Source: Heterocephalus glaber (taxonomy: Eukaryota; Chordata; Mammalia; Rodentia; Bathyergidae). From it: a stretch of DNA of 64,000 nt. Positions 34,936 to 47,868 of this stretch are shown here, in pieces. The number at the start of each line of letters is the position of its first letter. The stretch's first letter is position 1. Below the pieces are notes generated by a model. That model did no database searches, had not been told where the DNA came from, and was given only the letters and a program-made list of their open reading frames with translations. Position numbers and translations under genes: made by a program. Location of the stretch: positions 4,602,373-4,666,372 of the forward strand of contig NW_004624855.1 of assembly GCF_000247695.1 (NCBI RefSeq). Reading direction: 5' to 3'.

Positions 34936-35484
34936 TTATTGACTATATTTGTTTAATTTGTAAGATTTCCAGCCAGTCTGTTTTCATAGTTTTAGTTTTT
35001 ATTTATTTCCAGTTCCAACATTCCTTTTTTTTAAAAAAAAAAATGGCAGTTGTAGTTTCATATCTTTTTAACATCCCAGGCAAACTTATTTTGAATGATC
35101 AAATAAATACAACTGTACTTAATTTCTCTTTTAGTATTCTATTTTTCCATGTTTTACAAGTTTTGTCTGCAGGCTTATGGTAGGTTTTCTGTTTGCTTCT
35201 TCTGTTCTTTCTGTAAACTTACTTTTCAGCCAACGTTTTTCAGAATCCTCTCCTCACTCTACTCTGTAAGATTAGACCTTATAAATATGTGTCAGAGCTC
35301 ACGTACTCTTAGTGCTTTCATTGTCAAGTATTATTGTAGTGTTATCCAAGTTGACATAACATCCCAACTCCAATTTTGCTTCTTTATCTTCAATTTTTTC
35401 TTTTACACTAGCATCTCCTCTTCCAAGTCTAAACCAATCTGGAATTCTCCACACTTCTATAAAATAGACTTTCTAAAAAACAAA

Positions 35485-36075
35485 AATCTGATCACATCAC
35501 TCACCCCTTAAAACCCTTCAATAGGTCCTCACTGTTTCATATTCCAGGATACTGTTTTATGTACGATTCATAAACAACTTTACAGTCCCTTCCTTTCACC
35601 TTCACCAGCTTCATCTCTCAACATCTTCCTCCTTCATCACATAACTGGCACAGTGAATTTCTTGCAATGCCTTGAATGTGCTGTAGTCTCTCAGAATCGC
35701 AGTGCCTTTTCACACTCTAAGCATTTTGATTACAGCACTTGTTCCCACATCTCTCCTTTCTCTGCCATTACTCTTTGTGTAGTTGATTCAAAACCCTATT
35801 CAGTTATGAGCTTCTCCAGGAAACTGAACAGGCTTATTCTCCCACCTTTGTCATGTCACTTAGAATTTCCATTCACAGAAAGTTTTAACTGCCATTGTAC
35901 CCAGTTCACAATATCCCTATATTTTTGTGAGCACTGTCTTGCCCATTGTTTCTGGAGTTACCTAAGGTCAAAAGCTCTCTCTTCCTTCTACATTGTTAAC
36001 TTCCATCTTCCCAGGACATAGCATTGTTCTTCCCATGAAACACTCAATATTTGTTGAGCTAATGTGTGAATGAAT
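35485..36075 (+). mobile_element. L2 LINE 3' region, sense
   Basis: AAAATCTGATCACATCACTC, CCTTAAAACCCTTCAATAGG, TCCTCACTGTTTCATATTCC, CTTCACCAGCTTCATCTCTC and the terminal CACTCAATATTTGTTGAGCT ... GTGTGAATGAAT are in the order of the L2 3' end. The open frames at 35149-35511 and 35653-36021 overlap this relic and are not genes. Confidence 0.8.
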
Positions 36076-36339
36076 ATGTGGCATGCTGAGTAACTAGTGT
36101 CTGCTACAGCAATGTCAGGAAAGCAAATGGAAGAATCTGAGAAACAGTTCCTGGAGTTTTATCACAAGGCCTTTTTAGGTTTGTCAAATCTGATATTATT
36201 GGTAAGGGGCTTAGTTAGGGTGACTTAGCCAATCATACTGAGTCCCAACTTATGTATAAGAAAGTGAACATTGTCAAATCCACAGTGAATGTTGGGACAT
36301 GGTGTGAAAGAGGCAAGCCCTCTCCTGCACAGAACTCAC

Positions 36340-36620
36340 AGCAAAAGGGAGCTATACATGAGTAAATGATAAAGCTAATGCAAAATGGTATCTATTGACA
36401 GAGATGAATGAGCAGAGGGCAGAGAGAATGGAGAGGGGAAATGATGGCTGCTTATGGGAATCAGAGAAGGCATCACAGAGAAGGTAACATTTTGTCTGAG
36501 TTATTTTAGGGTAAGTAGGAATTTAAGCTGAGAAATGAATAAAGATCTTGTAGATGAGGGTGGTAGGGAGGACCACATGGGAGATTAATTCCTAAATTAT
36601 GTGAATATAAAGGCATGGAT
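36340..36620 (-). mobile_element. L2 LINE fragment, antisense
   Basis: AGAGAAGGCATCACAGAGAA, GGTAACATTTTGTCTGAGTT and TTTAAGCTGAGAAATGAATA match the antisense L2 block 'gaaggcctctctgaggaggtgacatttgagctgag'. Confidence 0.5.
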
Positions 36621-36744
36621 ATTTTTTAAACTATGAGATACAGGTGATATGCCACAGAAGCTTACTCTTAGTGTTTGCAAACTTTGTTCAGATGCTGATT
36701 TCCTCCTTAACCAGGTAGTTACGCTGTTATGGTTCCATTGAGCA

Positions 36745-36900
36745 TTATGTCAACCCTGGCAAACCTCTGGCTGCCATATTGCTGAGCTTCAGTGTCCTCA
36801 TCTGCAAAATGAGAACAGCCACAGACTCTCCCTGGAATGGTTGGGAGTGGCAGATTAGTTAATAATTGTAGAACTCTTTGTAAACTGTGACTTTGTTTTC
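36745..36900 (+). mobile_element. MIR relic, sense
   Basis: GGCAAACCTCTGGCTGCC, CTTCAGTGTCCTCATCTGCA and AAAATGAGAACAGCCACAGA follow MIR order, with a further 3' match at AATTGTAGAACTCTTTGTAA. Confidence 0.55.
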
Positions 36901-39900
36901 TTATTTTGATCAGGATAATGTAAATATTTAAGAATAACTGTATAATTACTGAGGTCTTTATTTTTAGCCAAGACCTCTGAAGATTGAATAGGCCACATAT
37001 ATATTTTAAGAACTAAAATGAAAACTCAAGTAGTCCAAAAGCGAAACCCCTCAGACAGCTTTCCTTCTCTCTAGAGATAGGAAATCTTCTCCCTTTTTAT
37101 GTGATCTTCAACAGAACTGACAGCTCTTCAGGGTTTAATTCAGAAGCTTTTGAGTTCACTCATCTCAATAGTTCTAAAAATGAATGAAATTTCTGTTTCA
37201 CAAGTACCTTTGAGCCACAAGGGGGTAGGGGTGCTCTGTGTAAGTCTTTGCCATCTGTACTTCCTAGCCAAACGCCTTGACTAAGATGTTAGATTTTTAG
37301 AAATCACATATTGAATTTAATAGATATTTAATTTAGTAGATAACTCCTACACCATCTACATTTCTACTATCATTTTTCTTATCATTAACATCTGTACAGA
37401 GGCTTCTGCAAAGATACAAAGATGAACATATTCAAGGTCTGTATTTTTGCCTAATGATCAGCAGTATAGTTCTAGAGGGCCAGAGAGAGTGACCTTATGG
37501 TTGGAAGATTTGGTTACAAAGGCCACCTTTCATTAATCTAAACAGATAGCCACAGGGCAATGTGAATCTTCCACAACTGGATTTTATCACAGCAAGTTAT
37601 CTTCAGTGTACCCCCATTAAAAAAGAATTTAATAAAAACCTTTTAAAAAATCTTCTATTCATTACGCACTTTTTGAACAAAGAAGAAAACAAATGACTAG
37701 ATGAAAGAGGTACCGACTAATCCCTTAAGCATACTTTAAAAAGATTGTTCACTACATGTGTGCCCCTTAAGCAACATGCCTTTAAAAAAATAACTAGTTG
37801 AAGCATGAAGCCATAAGACTATGACATCATCTCTGCATAAGTTGTCCTTCCTCAGTGTGAAGTGTCCACGGTATAATTCATGGAGATATTCTGTGTGGAA
37901 AAGAAAAAAAACCAAAAAAAACCCCAAAGTGCTGGAATCCTGGGAATTCCTCCTGGGACTCACAGACCAATTATTTACCTGTGGTATTACAGAGGTAACA
38001 GATTCTACCTGCAGCATGCCTGCCCTGACACCCCTTTTCTTCCATGTTCCTGAAACACTGACTGCCCAGCACCCAACCTTCCTTTGTATGTCTTACTCTT
38101 TGGCTTGGAATATTAACCCATCTGTGCCCTAGGTTCAGGAAGTTTCATTTGTTTGGTGGACTTCAACATGGTGTAATTAAGGTTTCACATCATTATTTAA
38201 GTGCTTAGAGAAGAAAAACAAAGCTCTGTGTACACGATGGGGTGGGTACTATTCATGCAGTTGCAGTGTTTTTCCCTCTCCCTTCAGTGGTGCACAGCCG
38301 TTCCTGGCCCATGAGCAATCTGTCTGTAATAAGTGACAGATTCGCCTCCTATAAAGGAAAGGGCCAGAGGAGAGTGGCCCATACCCGGTACAATAGCGAG
38401 GCAGGTGCTCCGGTCAGCCTCTGCTCCACCAGGAAACGCTTCTGGAATGCATGACCAATTTGGTTTCAGAACAGAATACTCCCTTTAATGGACAGAAAAC
38501 ACTAACCTTTTCTTTCTCTCCCTCATCCCCCCACCCTAATGACTCCCCAGTTTCAACAAGCCCCCTTTTTAACCCTTTCAAAGACTAAAGAACCAGGTTT
38601 AAATCTGCACACACCCATCCATCTATATATTGCTACTAAAAGCCCAGGACCAGGAGTGAAAATTCACTGGCCTGGTGTACATACTCACTCCTGGCTACAT
38701 GGCACTGTGTCATCATGGGTCCCTTTTTCTAAATTCTTATTTTTTAAACAACTTCAGGAAGCATATTTTCTGGGAAAGGACTGGAGTTTGCAATTTCTGG
38801 TAATAAAAGGCTCCCTGAAAGGCAAAAATATACTATTAAATATGAAATAACAGAGTCACATTAAAATTACACATATCTTTTTGGAGATCATGTAGCACCT
38901 AAGTGAAATTTTAAAAATCTCACTGTAAGGAGTTTCTGAGTTTGCAACATTTTCATGATACTCACTGAAAAAAATAGGATACTCTTGTTATTACTGGAGA
39001 TATTGCTCACACCTATGTATAGGGAGCGACACTGGATTTTCTTTTATTTGATATGCCCACATAACTTTTACTAGGGAGAAAATATTTATCCGATATTTCA
39101 GTTAACGCCTACACATACACATACATACCTGTACTCTTGACAAAGCAAAATTTAGGCAGACTTGTATGATTTCCACACAATAGTGTTTGAAATGCAGTGA
39201 TAGAGAGCAACGTACATTAACAGTAACAGAAGTTTTCCCTCTGAGAGTCGTTGTAACTTATCTTTGAAGTTAAGCTCATTTATCATAGGGAGAGTAGACC
39301 CCAAAAAGTATAGCAGTCACAGCATCCTGCCTGAGGCAGAGTTTAAGATTTCCAATAGCTGCTCTAAGGAAACATTTTGAAAATGTGTTCACAACTACCC
39401 TGATAAATCTTAAAACAGAAGAGTTTTAATTACAGAGGGGGCAAAGCCAAGATTTTTCAATTGAACCCAAAAATATGACTCAAGAGAGATATTCCCCCAT
39501 TCCTACGCTACCCTATATTTAATAAATTTGTGTTATCTTCTTCATCTGGGAACAATGGTTTGCTTTTTAAGCAGGACTCCTGGAGGATGTTTCATTAGTA
39601 ATATGGTATCAAGAGAAACAATGGGAGTGAAATATAGTAAGTCAATCTATATGCATGAATGAGGGGCAAAGAATATGAAAGGTGCACCATGAATTCCATG
39701 GGGACATACTGCAGATTGTATATATGGGAGAACGTGCCATGAATGTGTAACAGCTTCCTTGCATGTATAGTGGACATGTGTTTTGATGTGGCTTGATTCT
39801 CAATAGTGTACTTTTTTAAAGAAAAGAAATATTAATATCATTGTCTTCTAGGACTAAAAATAAACTTCTATTTTTTGAACAAAAAATAAGGCTAATGAAA

Positions 39901-41570
39901 TGAGGAGTTGTTTAAATCAGAGACAATTAAAATGTGCATATTTCTTTTCCTAGAATCTGCAATTGCATTCAATGTTTGCAGTACAACGCCTGCCTGTAGG
40001 ATAAATAATTTAATGGGTTCTGTGATTCAGTACTAAAAGCATAACAAAATTCTACAGCTGTAGCCTCATTTTTCTCCACATTCAAACTATTCCCTTCTTA
40101 AATTGCATATTCTGTAAAGTTTTTTGAGAACACAAAGTAGGTTCTACATCTTTGAGCACCAATTTCCAACACAATAGGTAATTGTACATAATTACAGGAG
40201 TTTCAGAAACTGAAACAAAATAAAGCAAAAGAAAATTTCTTTCCACTCAAGACCTTCTCCTTTAGGACTGAGATTAAACCTCCATCTGAATCTCTTCAAT
40301 TTTGGGCTTTATTATGATAAATGATATATACTGACAATAACAAAAAGTGAAAACCATCATAAATGTTTCTGATATCTAGTCATTTGCTATTAATTTAGCA
40401 CTTTGATTATATAAATATAAGAACAGATTTTTACCAATTTCTTTCATTTTTACATTTTTTTCACATGTGCCACACTATGGGGAAGTTTGCTCAGCTTAGG
40501 AATTTGAAATAATAGAGGTGACATTTTTTTTTCTGCATGCATACTTGTGCTTCCTGAAATTTATTAACTCACATACTTAGAATGAGGTTCAGTACCAAAA
40601 GAACATCCAGCTTCTGTGGCTAAAGAGAGAGGATATCAAACTTTCAGCTGAGGATGTGAGGTAAAACTGTAATAGTGAGTGGAAATTATCTTCACTCATC
40701 TTTTCACATTTTGAGGGTTGTTGTGCCTGAAGTGGGCTCAGGACCTCAGGCCGAGAGAGGTCTTGCTCTCAGGTCTCTCTGGGAGTGAGTTTCACAACTG
40801 GAAGTGAGCTTCTGGGTTCCTGAGTTTATGGTAAGCTGGTGGCTGGCTTTGTTCTCTCTTCTCCCTCTGCCTAACAGGAGATTGTAGATTAGAGGCTGAA
40901 AGAGTTTTTAGAACTTCCTACCATCCTTTTCTATTTCTCCCAGTAAAAAATAATCACATCCCATTTAGTCACAAGGTAACATTAGCTGGACTGTCTTCTA
41001 CTTTGTGGGGTAGCTGTGAGGGTTGCCACACAGCTTACCAAGTGGCCATTTCTCAGACTCCAGGAGGAAGTTTCAGGGAGGGATCAGTCTTACAAATCAG
41101 AGAAGGGGCTGTTTGTCATTTTTCAGGTGTACCCTTTATGTCTAACTCTGTCATTTCTTTTTCTCTTGTAACACATGTCACTCAATGACACTGAAAAAAT
41201 CAATAAGGTACATATTAGATGTGTACAGATTTATTTTTCTTAAACTATAGGCTTAAAATTAAATGTTTGAAACAAATATGTATGAAAGGAAATATATTAG
41301 GGAGTTCGGGTTGATTTTCTCTCTAGCAAGGCCAATGAGCACTATGGATACTGGTATTTAAGTATTTATCTCTTCATGTAGAGTTAGAAGTGAGGAAACA
41401 GGTACGTTAGTCTGAGCATGAGGACAGGGTTTAAGGATTTTAGACCCCATCAATATGTAAGTGATTAATAAACAACAATAATAACAATAACAACAAAACT
41501 CTAGGACAGTAGACGAGCTAGCATTTCCAGAACCAACAGCTTCCAATTTCAAAAGACAAGTAGGAAAAGA
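36901..41570. other. Unassigned non-coding DNA
   Basis: No gene and no confident repeat in 4.6 kb. A possible L2 scrap lies at 37985-38140 and another at 40130-40200. The segment at about 38220-38460 is more GC- and CpG-containing than its surroundings (CAGCCGTTCC, GATTCGCCTCC, ACCCGGTACAATAGCGAGG, GCTCCGGTC) and repeat-free; it could be a conserved element or old unmethylated site. This is inference only. Confidence 0.35.
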
Positions 41571-41574
41571 CTAA

Positions 41575-41790
41575 ATGTTATTCCCATTTGACAGACATGA
41601 AAAATGACAGCACAGATTAGAGCAGGTCAGAACAGTGATTGGAAGATAATGCTCAAGAGAGGGAGTGAGTGATTGAGAGAGGAAAGCTGCCTTCCAGAAT
41701 CTAGAATAACTTTCTCAAAGAGGTGACTTTGGAAATTTCGCTGAACCTCACTTCTCTCAACTGCAAAATGCTCTTGTTAGTAATTAGTGT
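41575..41790. mobile_element. Two small MIR scraps
   Basis: TTATTCCCATTTGACAGACA followed by GATTAGAGCAGGTCAGAACA resembles antisense MIR (41575-41640); CTTCTCTCAACTGCAAAATG (41750-41770) resembles the sense MIR core. Both are short and uncertain. Confidence 0.35.
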
Positions 41791-41854
41791 TCTTCTACTA
41801 CTTATACTATTTCTTCTTCTACCACTATAGTAGGTCTATGTGATACTTCTATTA

Positions 41855-42030
41855 ATGATCTGTATGAAGGCAGGGATACATTGCAATGTTATAATTTGTT
41901 ACATTATGTGTTGGGTGTTGGTATGTCTGTTTCTGCTATGAGATTTTAGTCGGTTATATCCCCAACTCTGCTAGAGGGTCTGGCATACAAGAATTTCATG
42001 GTGTTGGATAAATGGTTAAATGAAATAACT
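41855..42030 (+). mobile_element. L2-like 3' fragment, sense
   Basis: ATGAAGGCAGGGATACATTG, TTATATCCCCAACTCTGCTA and GGATAAATGGTTAAATGAAA resemble the sense L2 terminus (gaggcagggactttgtctg ... tatccccagcacctag ... aataaatg). Confidence 0.45.
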
Positions 42031-42317
42031 TTCTTGAAGTCCTCAGCCACTTTAGAAATCTGTGAACTTATGACAATCTAATCAGGAAAAGCAAAAATAA
42101 GATATATGTTGTTATTTTGCATATAATTTTATAATTTCTTCTTACTTGATTCTTCTTCAGGGCATCACAGCCCCCCATTCCTCCACAGGAATTAGAAAAC
42201 TATTGATTTGGTGAAGTTATCTTATATCTCTTTCATATTCCTCACCATGTTTTATGCAATTTGGGAATTTACTAAATGCGTGGTGAAATGAGAGGAATAA
42301 AGTGCCTATAACCGAAG

Positions 42318-42498
42318 GGAAGGTCAGCAAATTTGTTCCAAATGGCCCATTTCCCTGGTAAATAAACTTTTGTTGGAACATAACCACACCATTCATTTAT
42401 ATATTCTGTAACTGTAATGGCAGAGTTGAGTAGTTGCAACAGAGATCCCATAATTTGTAAATGCAAACATTTTTACTCTCTGGTCTACTACAGAAAAC
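42318..42498. mobile_element. hAT-Charlie-type non-autonomous DNA transposon
   Basis: AAGGTCAGCAAATTTGTTCC at one end, AATAAACTTTTGTTGGAACA, CATAACCACACCATTCATTT, AATGGCAGAGTTGAGTAGTT and TACTCTCTGGTCTACTACAG at the other are the ordered blocks of a very common mammalian hAT MITE. The exact family name was not assigned. Heavily mutated and inactive. Confidence 0.8.
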
Positions 42499-43394
42499 AT
42501 GTAAAAATCCTAACCTATCTCCTTTCTCAACTCACACTTTAGCTCACAGAGAGTGAGTTCTGATCTTCCACCTCTGCAAAAGAATTAAGGTGAATTGTAT
42601 TATATAGTCCCTGCATAAGCTGTCAACTAAAAGCAAGGGAGGATTCTGATATGTTTTTCTGGCCTCTCAAGTAATATACATTATCTATTCTCACTATCTT
42701 CAGACAGCTTTCAGGAAAAATCTTATTGCTTTATATTTAATTTGATAACATGGAAAATAGTGTAGTGAGATACCAGCATATAAATTATTGTAAAGCTGAA
42801 TAACAAATGTTGGCCTTTATGACATCTCAGCCTAGACATGGGTAATTCTGGGTTATGTGAGGAAAAGTTTGTTTGAGGAAAATAAATGAAGAAATTACTG
42901 TTATGTACATATATATTATGTATTAATAGAAGGTTGTTATCTTCCATTATAATGAAATCATTTTTTTAAATAGTTCTTAATTATTCTCAGACTTTTGATA
43001 AGTAATATATGGAAATTTAAAAGTGAAGAGTTAAAACCACACATTGTGTTTATTATTCTATAAAGATATTTGTGGTTAGAGTTTAAATTGTAGATTTTGA
43101 TTTATGTATATCAGGTAAAACATTCATACATCTTTGGTAGAAACACTTAAACTATGCTTAAACTACATGAAGTATAGTTCAGTGTTAAGATAGATGTGTT
43201 AGTAGCATAATGTGCTTTTGTGAACTTATCAAATACATACATTGCTTCAATTTAAAAGAGGTTACCTATGTTCCAGAATCCTCTGCATGATTAAACATAC
43301 AGTTAGTATCTAGATCTAGAGTGCAGTCCTATGTTGTTTAGATTGACATAAAGGGGATTGATATCATGAAAAAAAACATCCAGCTCATGATGTG
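42499..43394. other. Unassigned AT-rich DNA
   Basis: No gene or repeat recognised. Confidence 0.4.
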
Positions 43395-43600
43395 TGGGAT
43401 TCAGACACTGACCTTCAGTCCTAGCTCCATTCCTGAAGTCAAGTGTGATTTCATACAAGTGCTTCTCCTGTTCCTCAGTTTCCCATTAATCAAATGGTGA
43501 ATCTAATAAATCCACTGAGTAATATTGTCCCGATGAGTTGATATATTCAACACTTTCAGATAGTGCCTGGATTGATAAATGACAATGATTAGTATATCTA
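43395..43600 (+). mobile_element. MIR SINE relic, sense
   Basis: GATTCAGACACTGACCTTCA, CAGTCCTAGCTCCATTCCTG, TCCTGTTCCTCAGTTTCCCA and TCAGATAGTGCCTGGATTGA are ordered MIR blocks. Confidence 0.65.
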
Positions 43601-44824
43601 GTCCTTCACCCAACACTAGTTTGTGGTTTCTGAGTTTTGTTTATATTTGTCAAATGGAGTCAAAGTAGAAAAGTCTAAGATCCTGATATTTTAAATATTT
43701 TTGTTATAATTTGAGGGATGGGTAGGAAAGAAGTATAAAGAAATAAAGAGGGTGAGAAGGGAATTGCTTTAGTCAAAATCAGAGATTACAAAATTGTGGT
43801 TACTGGTCGTGTACCTAAGTGTTAGTACACATTCACTTTCACTTTCATATACACTATATGTGGCATAAAATGTATTATCTACTGAGGAACCTTAATGGTA
43901 ATGTTCATTAAACACTAGCATCTAAAAAGCTGTTTTTCATACTTAATTCAAGTTTGTGTTGATTTCTTATATTTATTTTAAAACATTTTGTGGAAATTTT
44001 TTTTCTTTTTTTTGAAATTTAACAACCATAGATTTCCATACAAGTAACTGTAAGAGATTAGAAGAAAGAAATGTAACTGTAAGAAGTTAGAAGAAAGAAG
44101 TGGCTTCTAGCACATTTAGCCTTGTCTGAACACCCAGAGAATTCAAATCATTTTCTTTCTGGATATAACTGAAATTAAGCCACAAGAAAGTATCTCAAGC
44201 GTTACCAAAAAAAGAGATAAAATTCTGGGTTGAATCTTTGAGCTTTAAAAGAGTAAATATGGGACAAGAGTCTAGAGACCATTTTACAGCCAGGTGCATT
44301 TATTGTCAATTAGATTCGTCCACCAGAGGTCATTGGATGATAGGGTGACATATTTCTCAACACCTTTGAAATGAAAAATTATCACACCCTCTGGTCTTTT
44401 TAAAGAAATTGCAGTTTAGTCCCCCCAAAATGGGTTTAATGGAGTTGAAAACTTTGGGGGACCATAAAACTTTGTAGTATGATAGTTTGCCTTAAGATGA
44501 ATTACTTCAATCCTAGTGAGGCATTGGGGTCATGATTGGCCACACAATAGCATAGAATCACGAAAAAAAATGCTGCAAATGTACATTTTATAGCTGTAGT
44601 ACCCGCTCCCTGTTATGTTATCATATAGTTCTGTGTTAGAGACTAAAGTTTCTACTTTTTTGTTGTTGTTTCATACCCAAGTTTTAACACTTAATGTGGT
44701 GATCTTGGGGCACTGTATACATAATATTTGGAAACCTTTTTTATCTGTTAACCGGACATAGTGACATTTACTACACAGGATTATTGTGAACATTAACAAA
44801 AATACCTCAGGTATATTTCATAAG
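43601..44824. other. Unassigned non-coding DNA
   Basis: No gene. Contains the small tandem duplication at 44044-44101. No named repeat recognised. Confidence 0.4.
44044..44101. repeat. Tandem duplication, 29-bp unit, two copies
   Basis: GTAACTGTAAGAGATTAGAA at 44044 and GTAACTGTAAGAAGTTAGAA at 44073, each followed by GAAAGAA. Two or three mismatches. Confidence 0.9.
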
Positions 44825-45365
44825 TTGTGTATTGCTGTGTAACAAATTATACCCCCAAAATGTAGTGATATTTATACTATTATAATTTTGTAGGCTAAGA
44901 ATTTGAGCATGGCTCACCTGTGTTCTTTCAGAAACTCCTACAGCACTGCAAATGAGGTAGTAGGTGGAGTGATAGCCATCATAAGGTACAACTGGAAAGT
45001 TGTACTGCTCATTTCACTGTTAGAGGACTGTTAGAGAATGTTGGACTGTGGGCCTCAGTTACTCATGGCTGCTGGTTAGAAATTCCTCCCTGCTCCATGC
45101 CCTGTGGGCCATTCCACAGAGCAGATCACAACATGGTACCCTGCCTCATTCATGTGTGAGCAAGTGTAGAGAGACAGAGAGGGAGAGAGAGATAAAAGAG
45201 AAGGCTCAGTCTTTTGTAACCTATACCATTCCATCACTCTGCCTATATTGTATTTGTTGAGATACAAATTTTGGTCACTAGGTTCAGCCTATTTTCATGG
45301 GGCAGGAGTTCAGTGTGGACACTATTATCAAGTTGTGGAGATCACTGGAAAACATTTTAGAAATT
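44825..45365 (-). mobile_element. Old LTR-type interspersed repeat, antisense
   Basis: TATTGCTGTGTAACAAATTA at the left edge is the inverted terminus of a common eutherian LTR. ACTGTGGGCCTCAGTTACTC, GGCCATTCCACAGAGCAG and CACAACATGGTACCCTGCCT follow in the order of that repeat, with a GAGA-rich segment at 45170-45195 and GTCACTAGGTTCAGCC near the other end. Family name not assigned; probably ERVL-related. Confidence 0.6.
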
Positions 45366-45808
45366 ATCATACCATGTCAAATAGTTCACACAATAGTGGA
45401 TAATAAATGCTTAGTTTTTACTCTGACTTTGCATATATTTCAAAGAATTTTGCTGTAGTATTAGTAGGTGCATGAACAAAGAGGTATGAGATGAGGTTTA
45501 AAGCTCAGCATGAGGTTCATGTAAGGGATACAGCTTCTCTTTTCTTGAATCTATTTATGTGTGAGTTGCTCCACATACTTCTGGAAAATATGAAATGATT
45601 ATATGTGTTAATATGATGGAATGAGCCAGTCAAATTTTAAGAAAGAGAGAAATAAAAATACAGACAATGTTACTCTCCTCCATTCTGTCAATCCAGTCAG
45701 AGGTACGTGGGCTGATAGCAGAAAAAGGAGAATTTCATATGTCCAATTTGCTTCTAAAACCTATACTACTGCATGTTTAAGCAAAATAAATTTTCTACAT
45801 AGTTGATA
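45366..45808. other. Unassigned non-coding DNA
   Basis: No gene or repeat recognised. Confidence 0.4.
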
Positions 45809-45821
45809 AAAGAATAATGGC

Positions 45822-45925
45822 AGAGGCTGGGGATTTAGCTCAGTGGTTCCAGCACCTGCCTGCCAAGTGCAAGGTCCCGAGTTCAATCCCCAATACCAAA
45901 AAAAAAAAAAAAAAAAAAAAAAAAG
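45822..45925 (+). mobile_element. ID SINE with 13-bp target-site duplication
   Basis: AGAGGCTGGGGATTTAGCTC start, A-box and B-box (GAGTTCAATCC) present, pure A tail of more than 25. Exact flanking AAAGAATAATGGC at 45809-45821 and 45926-45938. The long uninterrupted A tail points to a young insertion. Confidence 0.97.
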
Positions 45926-45984
45926 AAAGAATAATGGCTAATCTACATTGCTAAATGTCTCATGTAGATTTCTACTACATTTCT

Positions 45985-46400
45985 TGTTGTCATAGCTCAT
46001 GTCTAGATCTAGATGTCTCCCAAAGCCTCATACAGTCATAGGTGGAGCTTTTTCAGAGATGGCAGGATCTAGAGTGTGTAACACTGGAATTGATTCATGG
46101 TGCAATGCTAAGCTCAAGGACACTAGGATTAAAGGTGTGAGTGCTACCATCCCCTCTATAGTCTGCATAAGATAAAAGGGGCAGAAAACACTGTTAAGTC
46201 ACTTGTTAATTTTGCTGTCTTTGTCTGCAATGAATTGTTTCACCTCTGGGGATGCCCCTTTTCCATGTGCCACTCTGCCTTGGAGCTAGACAACTATGTA
46301 CTGAAACCTCTACAAACTGTAAGCAAAATAAATACGTACTCCATTAACTTGTGGGTGTTGAGTATTTTGTCTCAGCAATGAGAGAAAAGTAACTAAGACA
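45985..46400 (+). mobile_element. MaLR copy A, 5' LTR
   Basis: Begins TGTTGTCATAGCTCATGTCT and ends CTCAGCAATGAGAGAAAAGT AACTAAGACA, the LTR-end signature shared with 48278, 56689 and (shortened) 58546. Has an AATAAA-type signal at about 46325. Differs by roughly 15% by eye from the 3' LTR of the same element, so the insertion is old. Target-site duplication is not clear. Confidence 0.9.
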
Positions 46401-47868
46401 GAGTTTGGTGCCAGAGGAGTTGGGATTTTGCTGTGACTATACCTGACCATGTGGTTCAGAAACATTTGCAACTGGCTTGTGGAAAGAGTTTGGAAAGGTT
46501 CAAAGATGCTGGATAAAAAACTAGAGCTGAAACACCTTAGGTTGTACTTTATGGAAGATACTGGTCAAAGCTCAGAAGACCAAAAGGATGACAAAAATGA
46601 TGCCCATAATGATCAGCATTGGGAGAGGTCTGCTGGGAAGAAGGACTGAATTGTTTGTTGGACTCCACACAATTTGTGTAATGCTTTGGTAGAAAATTTG
46701 TCTGCATTTTGTTCATGTCCAGAGAATTTGTCTGAGATTAATATTAAGAGTGTCAGATGAATTAATCTTGCAGAAGAAATTTCAAGGCAGTCTAATGTTG
46801 AGGTGGTTGAATGGCTACTGTTGGGGACTTTTAGCCAGATTTATGTTGAGAATCAAGAGCAAAGAGCCCAGCAGAATGATTTAAAATGTTTGGAGTTTGT
46901 CCAGAAAGGAAGCTCCAGTAAAGCTGTGGACTGCAAAGATAGAGCAGAGGAGATCTTGATTGCTGAAAAGAAACAGGAGAATAGAAAAGATGGCCTGAGG
47001 GCATCACAAGAAACAGCAGGACTCCACCCTTTGCAGACTTAAAATTGCAAAAGGGAAAGACTTTGCTTTGAGAGGGAATCCCAGAGCATCATGTTCCAGA
47101 ATGAAGAATGGGAAGTTGTTCCTCAGGATTTGGTTCATAGGCACTTGATCACTAGAGCCAAGAGAGAAAGAAGCCTAGCTACTGCTACAGCTGGAAGCCA
47201 ACCTTGGCACCATCCACATGATGCTCTTTTCAGGTACATGGGAAATGCAAGAAATGTGGGTTCAGGAAGGCTTCTACTTAAATTTCTGAAGAAGGCCTGG
47301 GAGACCAGGCAGTGTGCTCCTGAGGAGGCAATGTGTGAAGCTGTGATTGTGACGCTGAAGGTGCAGTGGAGACTCCAGAATTTTGGAGAAGTCAGGAACA
47401 TGGAATGTCTTGGGGAAACTCCAAGAAGCAAGCAGAGCCAGCCACAGAGAGAAACCATAGGAATTACAACCACCAACATTGCCCTAGAGGCAGAGCCACC
47501 CAAGCCCTTTGGAGTTCACAACTTGCCACAGATTGCCAGGGATGCTAGAAGTGGAACTGTGGGAATTAATGTTTGCCCTGCTGGACTTTAGACCAACTTT
47601 GGTCCTATTCCTTTGTATTCTCCTGTTTGTAACTTTTGGAATGGAAATGTGTATCTTGTGCCATTGAATGTTGGAGGTGTTTATCTTTTTTTTTTCATTT
47701 TTACAGGGGCTCATAGCTAAGAGTTTGCCTTTAAATCTCAGAGGAGACTTCAGACTTGGACTTTTCAGCAGTGCTGAAATTGTTAGGACTTTGGCACCTC
47801 TTATAGAAGGGCTAAATGCCTTTTGCCTGAAAGGACATGCATGAATCTTTAGAGTACTAGGGGATGAA
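46401..47868 (+). mobile_element. MaLR copy A, internal region
   Basis: Starts right after the LTR with GAGTTTGGTGCCAGAGGAGT, the position and wording of the primer-binding site region of MaLR elements (TTTGGTACCAG in copy B). MaLR elements (THE1/MST/MLT type) are non-autonomous ERVL relatives mobilised with proteins from other elements. The internal region resembles the THE1-type internal sequence in block order: a GCTGAAGGTGCAGTGGAG block, CCCTGCTGGACTTTA near the 3' end, then ACAGGGGCTCATAGC before the 3' LTR. It contains a 166-codon open frame at 47091-47591 and a 79-codon one at 46803-47042, separated by stop codons; these are best read as decayed gag-like remnants, not host genes. Positions 46656-47687 are about 99% identical to copy B. 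Confidence 0.85.

Noticed and set aside
35149..36021. Two plus-strand open frames of about 120 codons
   Set aside because: Both overlap, wholly or in part, an L2 relic with the 3' tail hallmarks and have no coding signature.
47091..47591. 166-codon open frame as a possible host gene, duplicated at 57386-57880
   Set aside because: Both lie inside MaLR internal regions between recognisable LTRs. Their agreement is explained by gene conversion, not purifying selection. No host-protein domain is visible.
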